Positions 38,187-49,539 of a stretch of DNA of 64,000 nucleotides are shown here, piece by piece. The notes beneath the pieces are model-generated. The model ran no database searches. It was given only the letters and a program-made list of their open reading frames with translations, and was not told the origin of the DNA. The translations under genes were made by a program, and so were the position numbers. Each line of letters begins with the position of its first letter. Positions within the stretch are counted from its first letter, which is position 1. The stretch is from Mesocentrotus franciscanus (lineage: Eukaryota > Echinodermata > Echinoidea > Camarodonta > Strongylocentrotidae): assembly GCA_037976565.1 (NCBI GenBank), contig CP137673.1:3716218-3780217 (forward strand). Reading direction: 5' to 3'.

Positions 38187-38771
38187 GTAAGCCCAATTGA
38201 TAATTTGACTCAATCGTGATATATTGAAGAATTAAAGTTGCGAATCGCGACTAATCGCCTGTCAAGTGTCCCGCAACTTTCGAGACTATAATATTGCGAA
38301 AATAGGACAATCCGCTACGAGATCACACAACATTTCGTATGACTGCATGACATCTCTTGACGGAGACGCGACGGACAGACCGGAAGCATTCCCAGGGTAG
38401 TAGAATGTATCGGGCCGTCGCGTGTCTGAGAAAGATCAATAATCAACAAGAAGTACATCATGTGATGTAAAACAGTTGTTTTGGTATAAACTTGGTGTTC
38501 GTGTCATGGAACAGATCAGATGGGATATTTGCAGGGTATATTAATTACATTTAGTAGAATTTATCAGGCCGTCGCTGCGGAAAGATCAGTAAGCAGCACA
38601 TCATCATCATCATGTGATGTAGATTGCGTGCGGGATATGACACGATTCTGTTACCAAAACAGTTATATAAACTTGGTGTTCGTGTCCTGAAACAGATGTA
38701 GATGGGATATTTGGAGACTGTCTGAGTCCGAAATTCTGATCATCAATTCACATCTTGTTTACCGTTTTGCA

Positions 38772-38838
38772 GTAACGTGAATTTGAACGTTTTACGCTTT
38801 TCTCACACGTCGATTAAAATGGGTTGTAAACAATCAAA
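38772..38838 (+). CDS. Short exon encoding MGCKQSK lipid-anchor N terminus, copy 2
   Basis: Identical coding bases and donor to 38166-38186, and a nearly identical 5' UTR (one T fewer in GTTTTACGC); ATG at 38818. It is probably an alternative first coding exon of the gene at 39894-41245, or a duplicate no longer used. The unit is a ~650-bp tandem duplication. Confidence 0.6.
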
Positions 38839-38842
38839 GGTA

Positions 38843-39893
38843 AGCCCAATTGATAATTTGACTCAATCGTGATATATTGAAGAATTAAAGTTGCGATTCG
38901 CGACTAATAAATTGCCTTTCAAGTGTCCCGCAACTATCGAGACTATAAGATTGCGAAAATAGGACAATCAAGATCACGCAACATTTCGTAGTCACATAAA
39001 CAAATATTGACATATGTATTACGGTGTACAAAATACTGCTCTTCCTAGATTGCACTATTACACTGCCAATTGCGTATTTAATGTCTTTTTCTTAATGATC
39101 TTGTATGTCTTGAAATTTACATACATTTCTGAAACATAAAGAATCATAAAAACAAAGAAGTACATGCATAAGAAATAAAAACAAAAGAATACGTAAAAAA
39201 TGAATAAAACAATATACTTTTACAAAATAATTGATTTGAAATGTGAAAATTTGTCAATACATTATCGTCGACTATGCTACTCAGAAACTTTAAAAAAAGA
39301 ATTAACATACCAATTAACGTACCTCGTTTTTGTAACAGGATATCAATAAATATGTAAAAACAGGCATCTAATTTCCGTAAATTATAATGAAGTAATAAAT
39401 AAGCGATTTTTCTTGAGAACAAATTATGCAGCGGTACTCTTTATATGCGTGTCAATTCAAACAATATATTATTTTAGATTTTATTAAAATTAATAATTTA
39501 ATCAAATGCATGACAAATTGGTCACTTAATAATTAAACAAAAAATATTATTTTTATGGAATTATCATTGTACAACAAAGGAGAGAGAGAGGGGAGGGGTT
39601 AGATAACTGGAATCGTTTAAATAAAAATACAAGACTATCAGCATGAAAAACAATAACATGACATCATACATAAAATTGATAACAAGATGTCTCTGAGGCG
39701 TTTTAATTTGTCGTTTTTGTTACTGTTTATGGAAGAACAAGCCAACAAAAAGCGGCGTTTATTTAAACAAAAACTCGTCTTTTATCTAACCGCGTTTGAA
39801 AATGCAGTGATGTGACAATCCTGGTTCTATTTCTTATTTTTTCCATCTTATATCTCATTGCATAAAGAATCGATTAAACATTGCCGTCTGCAG
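38843..39893. other. Presumed intron of the unrecognised gene
   Basis: Very AT-rich. Exon MGCKQSK ends in phase 0 while the exon at 39894 needs two preceding bases, so an extra small exon of length 3n+2 should lie here or the join is different. I could not identify it. Confidence 0.4.
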
Positions 39894-40144
39894 TAATTCT
39901 GGTGAAGACAGCGTGCAAGGTCTTATCCGACATATCACCGAGAATATGTCAGACGTGGTAGAGCCAGCGGGTGTGAAGTTTATGCCTCTTCCCTACAACA
40001 TGGCAGACATGAAGAAATTCGAATTCCGTGGCATTGACGCCTTACTTCTGTGTCATTCTATGGATATCAAGGGACCCTTTTGCACCGAATTCGGATCCAG
40101 CTCAATCTATCACAAGTTCTTGTACAAGGCAAAGAGGTGCTTGG
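39894..40144 (+). CDS. Exon of unrecognised alpha/beta-type protein
   Basis: Acceptor CCGTCTGCAG at 39893; open frame NSGEDSVQGLIRHITENMSD..., then FEFRGIDALLLCHSMDIKG and YHKFLYKAKRCL; donor TTGG|GTAAGG at 40144 (phase 1). An alternating hydrophobic strand (DALLLC) after a helix and a later strand VAVIVHD in the next exon suggest a Rossmann-like or TIR/caspase-like alpha/beta fold, but I recognise no family. A weaker donor (AAGAG|GTGCTT, 40136) would join the next exon at 40984 instead. Confidence 0.6.
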
Positions 40145-40500
40145 GTAAGGTTTTCTCGAGCTCCTCTCTGTTTAGTTCTCATTTCATTTTGATTTTCTTT
40201 TTTTCTTTATTCATTGTCTTCTTCTTCATTGATAATGAACATGGTCCGACATACATCGAAGGCCTCATTCAACTGATATTTGGCTCAACCGTAGGGGCAC
40301 CACCCCAAGAAAAAAATTATGATGGGATTTTTGAGGAAAAAATACAACGCGTCTACAGAAATGGAGAGCAAATACAGTATAATTGGCTCTTTGGTGCTAC
40401 CTATACATCTCCTTCGATTGATCGCTACATGTCCTTACATGTCGCCCCCGGCCCCATGTGCCATGAAATCGACACTCTCATATACCTACTTTGCGAATAA
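40145..40500 (+). CDS. Possible intron-retained alternative C terminus
   Basis: If the intron after 40144 is retained, the frame stays open for 118 more codons to TAA at 40498-40500. It contains a hydrophobic run (SSHFILIFFFSLFIVFFF) that could span a membrane, then about 85 mixed residues. This may be chance, as the run is a T-rich intron start. A SINE begins right after the stop. Confidence 0.25.
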
Positions 40501-40502
40501 TT

Positions 40503-40690
40503 AACTAGGCGATGTGGCGTGCGCCTGTAATCCAGCTAACAGTGGAAGTTACAAACTGATTCAGCCGAGGACGCAGGTTCGAAACTGAGTCACGTCTTTC
40601 GGATGGTGACGTTAAAGGTCGGTCCCCAGACGTAAATAATCATACCTGATTGATACACGTCTGTAAAACCCAATACACACACACATCAAA
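40503..40690 (+). mobile_element. SINE with 7SL/SRP-like head, copy 2
   Basis: TGGCGTGCGCCTGTAATCC at 40515-40533, AGCTAAC, GGTTCGAAACT at 40577-40587, GGTCGGTCCCCAGACGT, and a CA-rich tail (ACACACACAT). Closely similar to the minus-strand copy at 11640-11865. It sits in the last intron of the unrecognised gene. Confidence 0.75.
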
Positions 40691-40988
40691 TAAAATTCAA
40701 ATATTGAAATAAAATTCAAATATTCATTCGATCGATGTTCATGATTTAATATCATAGTATATTATTATGGAACAAATTATATTAGTATAAGATCATTACA
40801 GGACAAAATAATCTGGACTTTCCCAATAACCAAACAAAAGGAAGTAATTGATTCAATGGCGCCGGCGTACACTGCAACCCCCTTCCCGAGGAGTAGCCCT
40901 TCAATCTAAATTTAAAAGAAGGCAATAATAATCCTGCTAACAGTCAAGACGAGTTTTTCTTTTCTACCTCTATCATCAAACAGGAAAG

Positions 40989-41245
40989 AAAAAGTAGCTG
41001 TCATTGTGCACGACTACAGAGGAATTTCGCGGGAAGCGCTTGAAATTTATAGCAAAATCAACAAGTCCACATTCAATATGACGTCACTGGTGCTGACACT
41101 GGGTCGACTTGCTGCAGGGGGTGGCCCGACTCAACTGACCGATGTACAGCTGGCCGAGTTCGAGTACTTCTTTGAAGGGGCACTGTCCTGTCGCAGAATT
41201 GTAGGAGCATTTTACAGGTTTTTCTATCGCCTTATCCGTCAGTGA
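40989..41245 (+). CDS. Last exon of unrecognised alpha/beta-type protein
   Basis: With the acceptor at 40987-40988 (CAGGAAAG) the phase-1 donor at 40144 joins as ...KRCL-EKVAVIVHDYRGISREAL... and runs open to TGA at 41243-41245, ending GAFYRFFYRLIRQ. Body rich in helix-forming residues (LAEFEYFFEGAL). The neighbouring acceptor at 40981-40983 (phase 2) fits the alternative donor. This is the C terminus of the protein. Confidence 0.6.
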
Positions 41246-42600
41246 ACTTCGATGAAGATTGAGACCCATTACATTAGCTGGAGACTAGAGAGGAAATTAT
41301 GACCTGTATCATTATGTTATCTTCGACCAGCCCCCCTCCACACCGCGTGCTGCCCCGCTTGGTCGCTTCGATCGCTCCTTCCCAAAGTGCCCCTCCCCCA
41401 TCCTTAATGCTATTGCCCCTTGTAACAGTATATAACTTTGTCTTTGAGGTCATAATAGTTATTATATAGTTACTAGTTGGGTACTTGTATAATCCATGCA
41501 GTGTAAATAGCATAATCCCAAACTGTAGTGTATATATACGCGATGTTATTTTTGGTAAGGAATGTATTTTGCGGTAAGGATGTGAAGTTCTTGAAATAAC
41601 TGGAAACGTGTCTCGGAATCGGCGAACGGGTAGACATTGTTGTTATCAATCTTATACCAAGGAGATATCTCCTTGCTTATACAAAGTCATGTACATTATA
41701 CCCAAGAAACTATTCATCTTTTATAAGGAGATCAGTAAATTTAAGTGATATTCATCATTATACCATGTCATGAAAATATGAAATATAGGGTCTTTGTATA
41801 TCTACAGAATGACGTGTAAAGTAAAGTATTCATGATCTCCTCAAGCTTTTGAAGTAAGATCAGCTTGTCCAATACTTTTTTTTAAATTTCTCACACCATT
41901 GACCATCCATGGACGTACTAGTGTGGTGATGCCATAATTCCGAAGCACCAGAGCAAATTTGCATCGATATCTACAACTCAAGTGTATAAAGTATCATATT
42001 TAAAAGTCTTTTGATGTGTATTGTTTGTAATATTTAATGTAAAATGTCGCTTTTTGAGATCAGAAGTAGTGGAAAATATCATTTCAAAAGCAAAATTTTG
42101 TTGAATATGTTGACTTGCTGTATAAAAAAAAATTGTGTGTATTTAATTATGGAAAAGTTTGAAGTCTTATCGACACTATATTTATGTTTCCATCTTGGTG
42201 TAAAGTAAATTTGCATTCAATTGGTACCTTGCACAATGGCGGGTCATGGGGTAGGGGACTCCCTATCCCTAATTGAGAAATGGGAAAAGGGGAACGAGAG
42301 AGACAAAAAATAATCATAACCAAACAGAATCATGTCGGGGAAAATGTTATGTAAATATGCATTTTGTAAAGCTCTATGCTGCATTTTAATAAAGGATTCT
42401 GTAAATAATTTGTTTTATGTTAGGAATATCAATTACAATAGAACTCTTCTTTGTACTTGAATGGTTTCTTCCTTTCAGCTTCCATAATGCTTATAACAAC
42501 CAAAACAAAATACAAGTCCTTAATTCTTTATATTAGTTATAGTCGGTGTTGATTTTTCGCATGCACACTCACGTAGCAAACACATGTTTTTGTTTAATGT
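41246..42600 (+). other. 3' UTR and flank of the unrecognised gene
   Basis: Probable 3' UTR. AATAAA at 42388-42393 is the best polyadenylation signal, over 1.1 kb after the stop. AT-rich with no other structure recognised. Confidence 0.35.
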
Positions 42601-42612
42601 TTATTTGTGGTG

Positions 42613-42616
<4 letters not shown>

Positions 42617-42663
<47 letters not shown>
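42617..42663. repeat. (TA)n microsatellite
   Basis: About 46 bp of TA dinucleotides. Confidence 0.95.
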
Positions 42664-42665
<2 letters not shown>

Positions 42666-42879
42666 TTATTAAAAATGCGTTTTCACTAACATCTTATCTT
42701 GGATAACATTTGGTAGGTCTTATTTCCCCTATGTGGTAATGAGTACCCATTATATTGTTGTTAATAAACATTATACATGTTTAACGGGCACTGTTGTGTA
42801 CTGGCGCAATCTCGTTAGGAATTTAGAGTTTTCAGACGGACATTTCTTTGCCCGAATATCATGAATATCACCATGACAA

Positions 42880-42980
42880 CACAAACAACAACAACAAAAA
42901 TAATAATGATAATGTTGATGATGATGATGAAAATAATAATAATAGTAATAATAATAATAGTAATAATAATAATAATAATA

Positions 42981-43015
<35 letters not shown>

Positions 43016-43165
43016 AATGATAATAATAATAATAGTTGTTGTAGTAGTAGTATAGTAGTAGTAATAGTAGTAGTAGTAGTTGTAGTCATAGTAGTAGTAG
43101 TACTACTACTAATAATAATAGTAATGATAATAATAATGAAAATAACAATGATAATAATTATTAGT
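42880..43165 (+). repeat. (AAT)/(GAT)/(GTA) trinucleotide repeat cluster
   Basis: Mixed AAT, GAT and AGT trinucleotides. Asn/Asp- or Met/Ile-rich ORFs over it are artefacts. Confidence 0.9.
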
Positions 43166-43335
43166 GTGCGGTTTTATAATTGTATATGTGAATATTCATC
43201 ATTATTCTGTATAGATTCTGTATAATATGCTTCAGAACTCGTTGTCTTTATTGCTTATTATATGTAAATAAATGCTTCATAAGCTTATATGTTTCTTGTT
43301 GTTTGTAGCATATTGAGACTGTGTAGGCCCAAATA

Positions 43336-43556
43336 CCGAGGCATCCCAGTAGACCGACACCCAATGAGACCGACGGTCTCGTGGCCTCGTGTGTCGTTGT
43401 CTTGTAAAGAAGCCTCCGATGAAACATCAGGAGGCGCATTGTCAGTCTCGCGAACTGTCGGTCTCGCGAACTGTCGGTCTCGTGAAGATTCAGTTAAAAT
43501 ATTCAGGAAGATCATTGTCGGTCTTGTGGGCTGTTCGTCTACTGGATTGTAGCCCC
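43336..43556. mobile_element. Possible MITE with GTCTACTGG ends and GTCTCGCGAACTGTCG units
   Basis: Left CCCAGTAGACCGACA and right CTGTTCGTCTACTGGA are imperfect inverted repeats. The interior has two tandem 'CTCGCGAACTGTCGGT' units. Single copy in the window. Confidence 0.4.
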
Positions 43557-43775
43557 TAACACAAGTAGAAGCACGAATATAAATGTTATGCTGTGTGTGT
43601 GTAGGCCTAAACGTGTACTTAACAATGCTGTCATAACCATCGTTAATTCGTTATTTATGATTAAAGTCTTCAAAAATAAATGTTTTCTCAGCCTTTCTAA
43701 CAGTTGACATTTTCCTTGAAATGTTTGTATGAAACAGCAAGTAAAAGTGTATTTTTATTTTTACAAAAAATTAAA

Positions 43776-43948
43776 AGGAGGAGCGATGGCTCAGTGGTAG
43801 AGCAGAGGTTTCGTAACCGGAAGGTCCCGGGTTCGAAACCAAGTCGATGCGCTAGTGCACTTTGGTAAGGCATTGATCCTCATTACCAAAGCTTAAAACC
43901 ATCGGTCCCATTGCTTTCTTAGCAGTCAGGTAAATCAAACCAACACAC
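43776..43948 (+). mobile_element. tRNA-derived SINE family 1, copy 2
   Basis: A box TGGCTCAGTGG (43787-43797) and B box GGTTCGAAACC (43830-43840), then TTTGGTAAGGCATTGATCCTCATTACCAA and GCAGTCAGGTAAATCAAACC. The body matches 26760-26976 beyond the tRNA part, so it is a SINE rather than a working tRNA gene. Confidence 0.8.
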
Positions 43949-44285
43949 AAACAGAGACCTAAGCTTGATAGGCCTATATTGCTTTCGCTACTAAGTGAGT
44001 GTGCTGCCGGATTGTAAAATGATATAAAGATTCGTTAATGAAAAATGAATAGATAAAGGCTTAGTCAATAGATAATTAGGGAAAGTCAGCAATATCCAAA
44101 GACTCACTGAAAATGGTTGTGTCCCATACGTTGCATTATAATCTCTGTAGTGCATGCCGACAGTCCAAGGAACTTTCAGGGACGATCTTACAGCGTTTAA
44201 CATCAAATTTTCCTCACACCACATGCAATTTGTGTTCATCTTCGAGATAGGCGCGTTGCATTATCGCTTTAAAGATTAGAAAAAG

Positions 44286-44396
44286 GAGAAGAAGAAGAAG
44301 AAGAAGAAGAAGAAGAAGAAGAAGAAGAAGAAGAAGAAGAAGAAGGAGGAGGAGGAGGAGGAGGAGGAGGAGGAGGAGGAGGAGGAGGAGAAGAAG
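44286..44396 (+). repeat. (GAA)n-(GGA)n microsatellite
   Basis: A block of GAA followed by a block of GGA, all purine on the + strand. Confidence 0.95.
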
Positions 44397-44466
44397 ACAA
44401 AATAACTAAATTACTGACTAAAGACAAAATCATCTCTTTTATGTGTCAATTATTGTTCAGTATGAA

Positions 44467-44620
44467 TAGGGGTGGATCCAGGATTTTGTGAAAGGAGAGG
44501 AGGGCACAGTATTAAAAAAATCACAATCATGATATAATATTTTTATTTTTTCTTGAAAATTACTTTTTGAAAGGGGTATGGGCCAGTCGCCGCCACCCCC
44601 TTGCCCTAAATCCGCCACGG
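44467..44620. mobile_element. hAT-like MITE, degraded
   Basis: TAGGGGTGGATCCAGGATTTT on the left and TAAATCCGCCACGG on the right resemble the GGGGCGGATC-type ends seen at 53037-53213. No clean target-site duplication was found. Confidence 0.4.
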
Positions 44621-44639
44621 GTTCAATATTCCCCTAATA

Positions 44640-46320
44640 ATTCACCGGGGACCTTTTACACCTGTTCGTGCTCACTCTCATACTTGCCTACACTTAATAT
44701 GGACTCCGACTGAAAACACTTCTTCATGTCTGAGTGAGACAATAAGTGTAAATTAACATAATTTTGCATGAGAACTGTATTTTGGTAATTATGGTTCGTT
44801 AAAGGGGTTCCCGATGGCATGGCTATACCGCGCAAGTGCAGATCTTGGTGACGTCGTGGAAATGTAAATTGTGTTTACATCTGACAACTTTCAGTTTTAC
44901 GATGCAGACTCCATGTCCAATTCTGCATTTTGTAAATCCTTCTCAGTACTATGCAGATCTAAGCGTCATTTTGTAAATACATGTACTAAATTTTGTCGGT
45001 AAAACTCGTTATGTCTTTAAGAAATTTGTAAAGTAACGCTGCAGAATATATTTCCTTGTTCGGTTTGTAGTTTCATCGGCAAGCGTGATTGCGATCAAAC
45101 TCTGGAATTTTGAAAAAATGTTTCACAAAATCATATTAATGACAAATGGGTTGTGCTTGTTTATCATGAGAGATACATCTAATTAAAGCTTCATATTAAC
45201 TTTTGGTAAATACAAAATAGCCTACTCAAAATGTGGATTGTCTTTTATTTGCTCAGCATTCAACACAAAATTTGGCAATTTTTGACAATTTATTTGTTGG
45301 TATTTGTGCACTTCTGTAAATTTTATTTGGGGAATTGAACATCAATTTTTCTCTTGTTCTTAAAATTAAAGAAACTGGTTAACAAGATGGGTGCAGAGAA
45401 CTGCCGCAACAGGGTTTAAACTTGAAGTAGTCAATCAACATGTGCAATGTATACGTTAACATTACCCAATAAATTGAGTCTACCAATAATGAGGGGGCAC
45501 GTACATTTGCACGATTGGGCGCAACGCTCCTGAAAATAAAATGCGAGTTCATATTTAGGGCTACTGATCATGATTAGGAGGAGGCGGGGGTCAAGGCGTT
45601 TTCTCTCCTCGTCATATTCAATTTCCTCCTTTCTTTTTCTCACTGTTCATACTATTTTTATTTTATTCATTATTCAGTTGAGGACGCGTACCCTCAAGCC
45701 CTTACCGTCTATGTTATGTAGGCCACTTTATATCCCTTAAAACAATATAATCTGATTTAAATTTCAGAGAACTATGACAAAACTCACGTCTAGTCTAGTT
45801 GTCAAACTCTTTGCTAGCTTAGTGGCTTTGTTCGTACGGAATATAGGCCCTGGGAATCGGGGGTGCTGGGGGTGCTGAAGCACCCCCGGAATTTGCGCAC
45901 CCTGAAAATTGTTTTTGTATGATATATTTAATGTATTATCATTATGCTTCGTTTACGAAATTGTCACACAACCGACAGCCACAAATGACGCTTTTTTTTA
46001 AATTTCTTTCACAAAATCCTATAACATGTATCCCTAGCTGGCACGCGACCCAATAATACTCGCAACAAAAGCATACCATATATTTTTATGTAACAAGTCA
46101 AAGATGTATATAGCACACGTTAATCATTTTCTTTGATAATGTGGAATAGGGGAAATTCGACAACATTAATAAAATAATAATCAGCTCCGATCATAGTCAG
46201 CATGCTGCATGCATAGCAAAAAGTCTTAAATTTGTTTCCAGATTCACAGACGGCCCAGCTGCTCCATAAGCCAAACGGACATGACTTTTGCTAATGAGTA
46301 GAAGAAATGGTGAAGTATGT
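44640..46320. other. Intergenic DNA, nothing recognised
   Basis: AT-rich. A 'GGGGGTGCTGAAGCACCCCC' hairpin occurs near 45870, likely a TE end. No gene supported. Confidence 0.4.
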
Positions 46321-46326
46321 TATTTA

Positions 46327-46784
46327 CATTATATCGGGTGCCCCAAAAAAAAAAAAAAAAAATCGGAATACATGTAGTTGACTTTTAAGGACTTTGCTCT
46401 GATCAACAGTTATCTTTTTTCACCTTGCTGGATAAAACAACTTTTCGAAACCTTTTCAACACCAAGATCATTATATTTGGTCGAAAACTTTTTATTTTAC
46501 GAGTAATTTCTTATGGACTGTCATTTGCGAGGTTTGCCATTGATTTGTCATCGTGCTTCGAAACCCTGGAAATTGGGTAAATTCCAAAAATGACAGTCCA
46601 TTAGAAATTACTCATAAAATAAAAAGTTCTCTACTAAATTTGATGATATTGGTGTTATTATAATGGGAAAAGGTGCTCTATCCAGCAAAGTGAATTGGTA
46701 AAAAAGATGATAAGAGCTAAGTCCTGAAAAATCGAGTGTTCGTTTTTTTGTTTTTTTTGTGTGTGTGGGCCACCCGGTATAATG
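46327..46784. mobile_element. Foldback MITE with CATTATATCGGGTG ends
   Basis: Ends CATTATATCGGGTGCCCC and GGGCCACCCGGTATAATG are inverted. Internal arms (TTTTTATTTTACGAGTAATTTCTTATGGACTGTCATTT and its reverse complement near 46594-46628) extend the foldback. About 460 bp. Confidence 0.7.
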
Positions 46785-46999
46785 ATGCATAATTTCTGGG
46801 TTATTCGTTACCGTACACTCTTTCGAAGAGAATTGTTTATTAACTTTTTGTATTCATCGTATAAATCTTCATGAGGGTTTCACACAATGAAACAGTATTA
46901 TTGTTACCAAAAAAAAGGTTAATTGTGAGGAATATAATGACATAACCGAAGCAGGTTTTAGTATTTGTTTGTACATGTCAGGTGCTACTAAGTCATAAA

Positions 47000-47281
47000 T
47001 AGGGACTTTTAGATTTGCACGTCGACATAGTGGACTGCAACGTGTGACGCCCTTATAAGGCACTGTGATGTCCTGCCCGGTGCGTCAGTCCAGGGAGATG
47101 ATCTCGTCGTGTATATAGGGACTTTTAGATTTTACACGACGAGAACGTGCACTGCCACGGTGACATCCTTTTAAGGTAATGTGACGTCCTTTTAAGGCAC
47201 TGCCGGGCACGGGCCAGTGCCTTGAAAGAATGGCACACGTTGCAGTCCACTATGTCGACGTGCAAATCTAAAGTCCCTACT
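47000..47281. mobile_element. Nested MITE pair with TAGGGACTTTTAGATTT ends
   Basis: 47116-47281 is a full element (TAGGGACTTTTAGATTT...AAATCTAAAGTCCCTA). 47000-47115 is an older, truncated relative abutting it. It is homologous, in opposite orientation, to 61799-61964. Interior phrase CCTTTTAAGGTAATGTGACG. Confidence 0.75.
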
Positions 47282-47967
47282 ATTATGTTAACTGATACTT
47301 CGTTTATCTATTTCATTATTTTCCTCACAAATTACATGTATTCACTTTTCAGTACATAGTTTCCGCTGTTGAAACCTTCAGGACGATTTATTCGATGAAT
47401 GCAAAGAGTGGCATAAACAAAATTTCGCCTCGTCACGCAACACGAGACAGAAGTACAGAACTCTTCATTTACAAAATCAAATTAATATGATTTAAATTCA
47501 AGGAGCAACATCAATAGTAATTATTCCAGTTTAACATGATGCCAAATACATGTACTTGCTTTTTGAGCAAAGCCTTGTGAAAGTTCATATCATGTATATA
47601 TATTTGTTCTGCTTGTACCATGTTTTAAATTAATACACAGACTGTATTACGTCTTAGATTTTCTCTTGTAAGATCCAACTTAAGGGCATGAAGGAATATC
47701 CAGTGGAAAATTATTCCAAGCAGTGGGACCAAAAAGTTGATATTATGAACTTACTTACATCTAGATGAATATTTATTCTCCAGAACTAAACTACATTTCA
47801 TATCATTGCTGGTCTGTAAATGAATGCTCGAAGATGATTAAATGCCTACACGAATACAATATGTAATAAAAGGCCAATAAATCAACTCAGTAGTAAGATA
47901 TGGGAGAGATGCAGCCACTTTCTTACTCTTTAACCCCCCTGGGCTGCCAAAAAATAAATAAAAATAA

Positions 47968-48076
<109 letters not shown>

Positions 48077-48078
<2 letters not shown>

Positions 48079-48617
48079 ACTGTTTCTTGATTTAAGAAGA
48101 CGTTATCATGCACTGCTTTTTATGGACTCCATTGTGTTAGTAGATGCCAGGAAAACATCACTTACGGGCCGGGGGGTACAAAACAGCAACAACAAAAAAT
48201 CGCCTCGCCGCTACGCGACTCGTGGACGATGCATCGTCATTGGGTCAAACTGTTTAAACTGTTACTTGATTTAAATAGACGTTATCATGCACTGCTTTTT
48301 ATGGTCTCCATTGTGTTAGTAGATGCCAGGAAAACATCACTTACATACGGGGGTTCAAAATCGCAACAAAAAATCGCCTCGCCGCTACGCGGCTCGTGGG
48401 CGATGCTCCGCATGGTCATTGGGTCAATCAAACTGTTTAAACTATTACTTGATTTAAATAGACGTTATCATGCACTGCTTTTTATGGTCTCTATTGTGTT
48501 AGTAGATGCCAGGAAAACATCACTTACGGGGGTTCAAAATAGCAACAAAAGATTCGGCTCGACGCTTCGCGGCTCGTGGACGATGCTCCGCATCGTCATC
48601 TGGTCAAACCCCTTAGC
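48077..48617 (+). repeat. Three tandem ~180-bp units
   Basis: Units start at about 48077, 48256 and 48439 with AAACTRTT(A/T)CTTGATTTAA and contain GTTAGTAGATGCCAGGAAAA and a CpG-rich CGCCTCGCCGCTACGCG part. The tandem ORF over them is repeat-derived. The array ends at AGATCCGCCCCTG, a TE-like end. Confidence 0.8.
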
Positions 48618-48883
48618 AAAAAGCTAGATCCGCCCCTGACTATTTACTCTTCACAAAGATCAATCGCTCAGACGAACATATTAGCACCAGACGGTGAAAT
48701 GCACCTTGACATAATGACTTAGAAAAAGAAAGAAAGAAGGAGAAGAAGAAGAAGAAGAATATATAAATATATATACGTATATATATATCAGCACCCCGGT
48801 GAAAAATCGTTCCCAGGGCCCTGAATATAGGTGAAGGGATTAGGCCTTTGTGCATGGACGTAATAACTATTGTCTAATGTCTT

Positions 48884-49237
48884 AAAGCCCCTTTAAAGAG
48901 TTGGGAGCCCAATTTCGCCAAAAATTTGATGGCAAAATTTCACTTAAATTGTATCATATGTGAAAGAGGATGTCATTTAAGACACACTTCTGCAAAGATC
49001 CTCTCCAAATGTGTTTGAAGACAAATATTGATAAAAGAAAACCTAATTTGGGGTTTTTGTTGTGTGCAGAAAACCTAAATTTGTTATTCTTTCATCAATA
49101 TTCGACTTCAAACACATTTGTTTTGAAAATCCTTGCAGAAATGTGTCTTAAATGACATCCTCTTTCACATTATGATACAGTTTAAGTAAAATTTTGCCCT
49201 CAAATTTTTGGGGCTCCCAACACTTTAGAGGGCTCTA
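48884..49237. mobile_element. Long foldback MITE, copy 2
   Basis: Homologous to 13382-13762; ends AAAGCCCCTTTAAAGAGTTGGGAGCCC and GGGCTCCCAACACTTTAGAGGG. Same inner GAGGATGTCATTTAAGACAC arms. Confidence 0.8.
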
Positions 49238-49539
49238 AGTATGTTTACCACTGTTTAGCTTTGCAAATTCACAATCATGTGATTGTTATTGACATGATTA
49301 TATTAATTCTAAGAAATTTCTATCGTGTGTTTGTCTTTGCGGTCTGTGCGATCTCCACTCGAGTTTGATACAAAGTACGTCACTGTATCTCGGAAGGAAG
49401 AATGATGTACTTCAATACTTGATATCATGAAGAAGGAATTTTTAATCAATCAATAAGTTGTTTGAGAAGATATAGGCCTATACATTGAGAGGAAGGGAGA
49501 TACAGAATGCGGGAAGTCTGTAAAAGGACCGAAGGTAGG

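Larger units (their letters stand above)
34090..38240 (+). repeat. Segmental duplication, segment A
   Basis: Long stretches align with 54590-57665 (B) and 59340-62750 (C), for example the GTTTGGTGTAAGTGGGACTG block near 34895 and the CTTATAAGATGGGGCCCAGG block near 36437. The segment runs into the lipid-anchor exon at 38166. No gene other than that exon is recognised inside it. Confidence 0.8.

Noticed and set aside
42848..43225. Asn/Asp-rich ORF
   Set aside because: Trinucleotide repeat artefact.
43776..43850. tRNA gene
   Set aside because: A and B boxes are present, but the body continues as a SINE with a second copy at 26760-26976, and the cloverleaf is imperfect.
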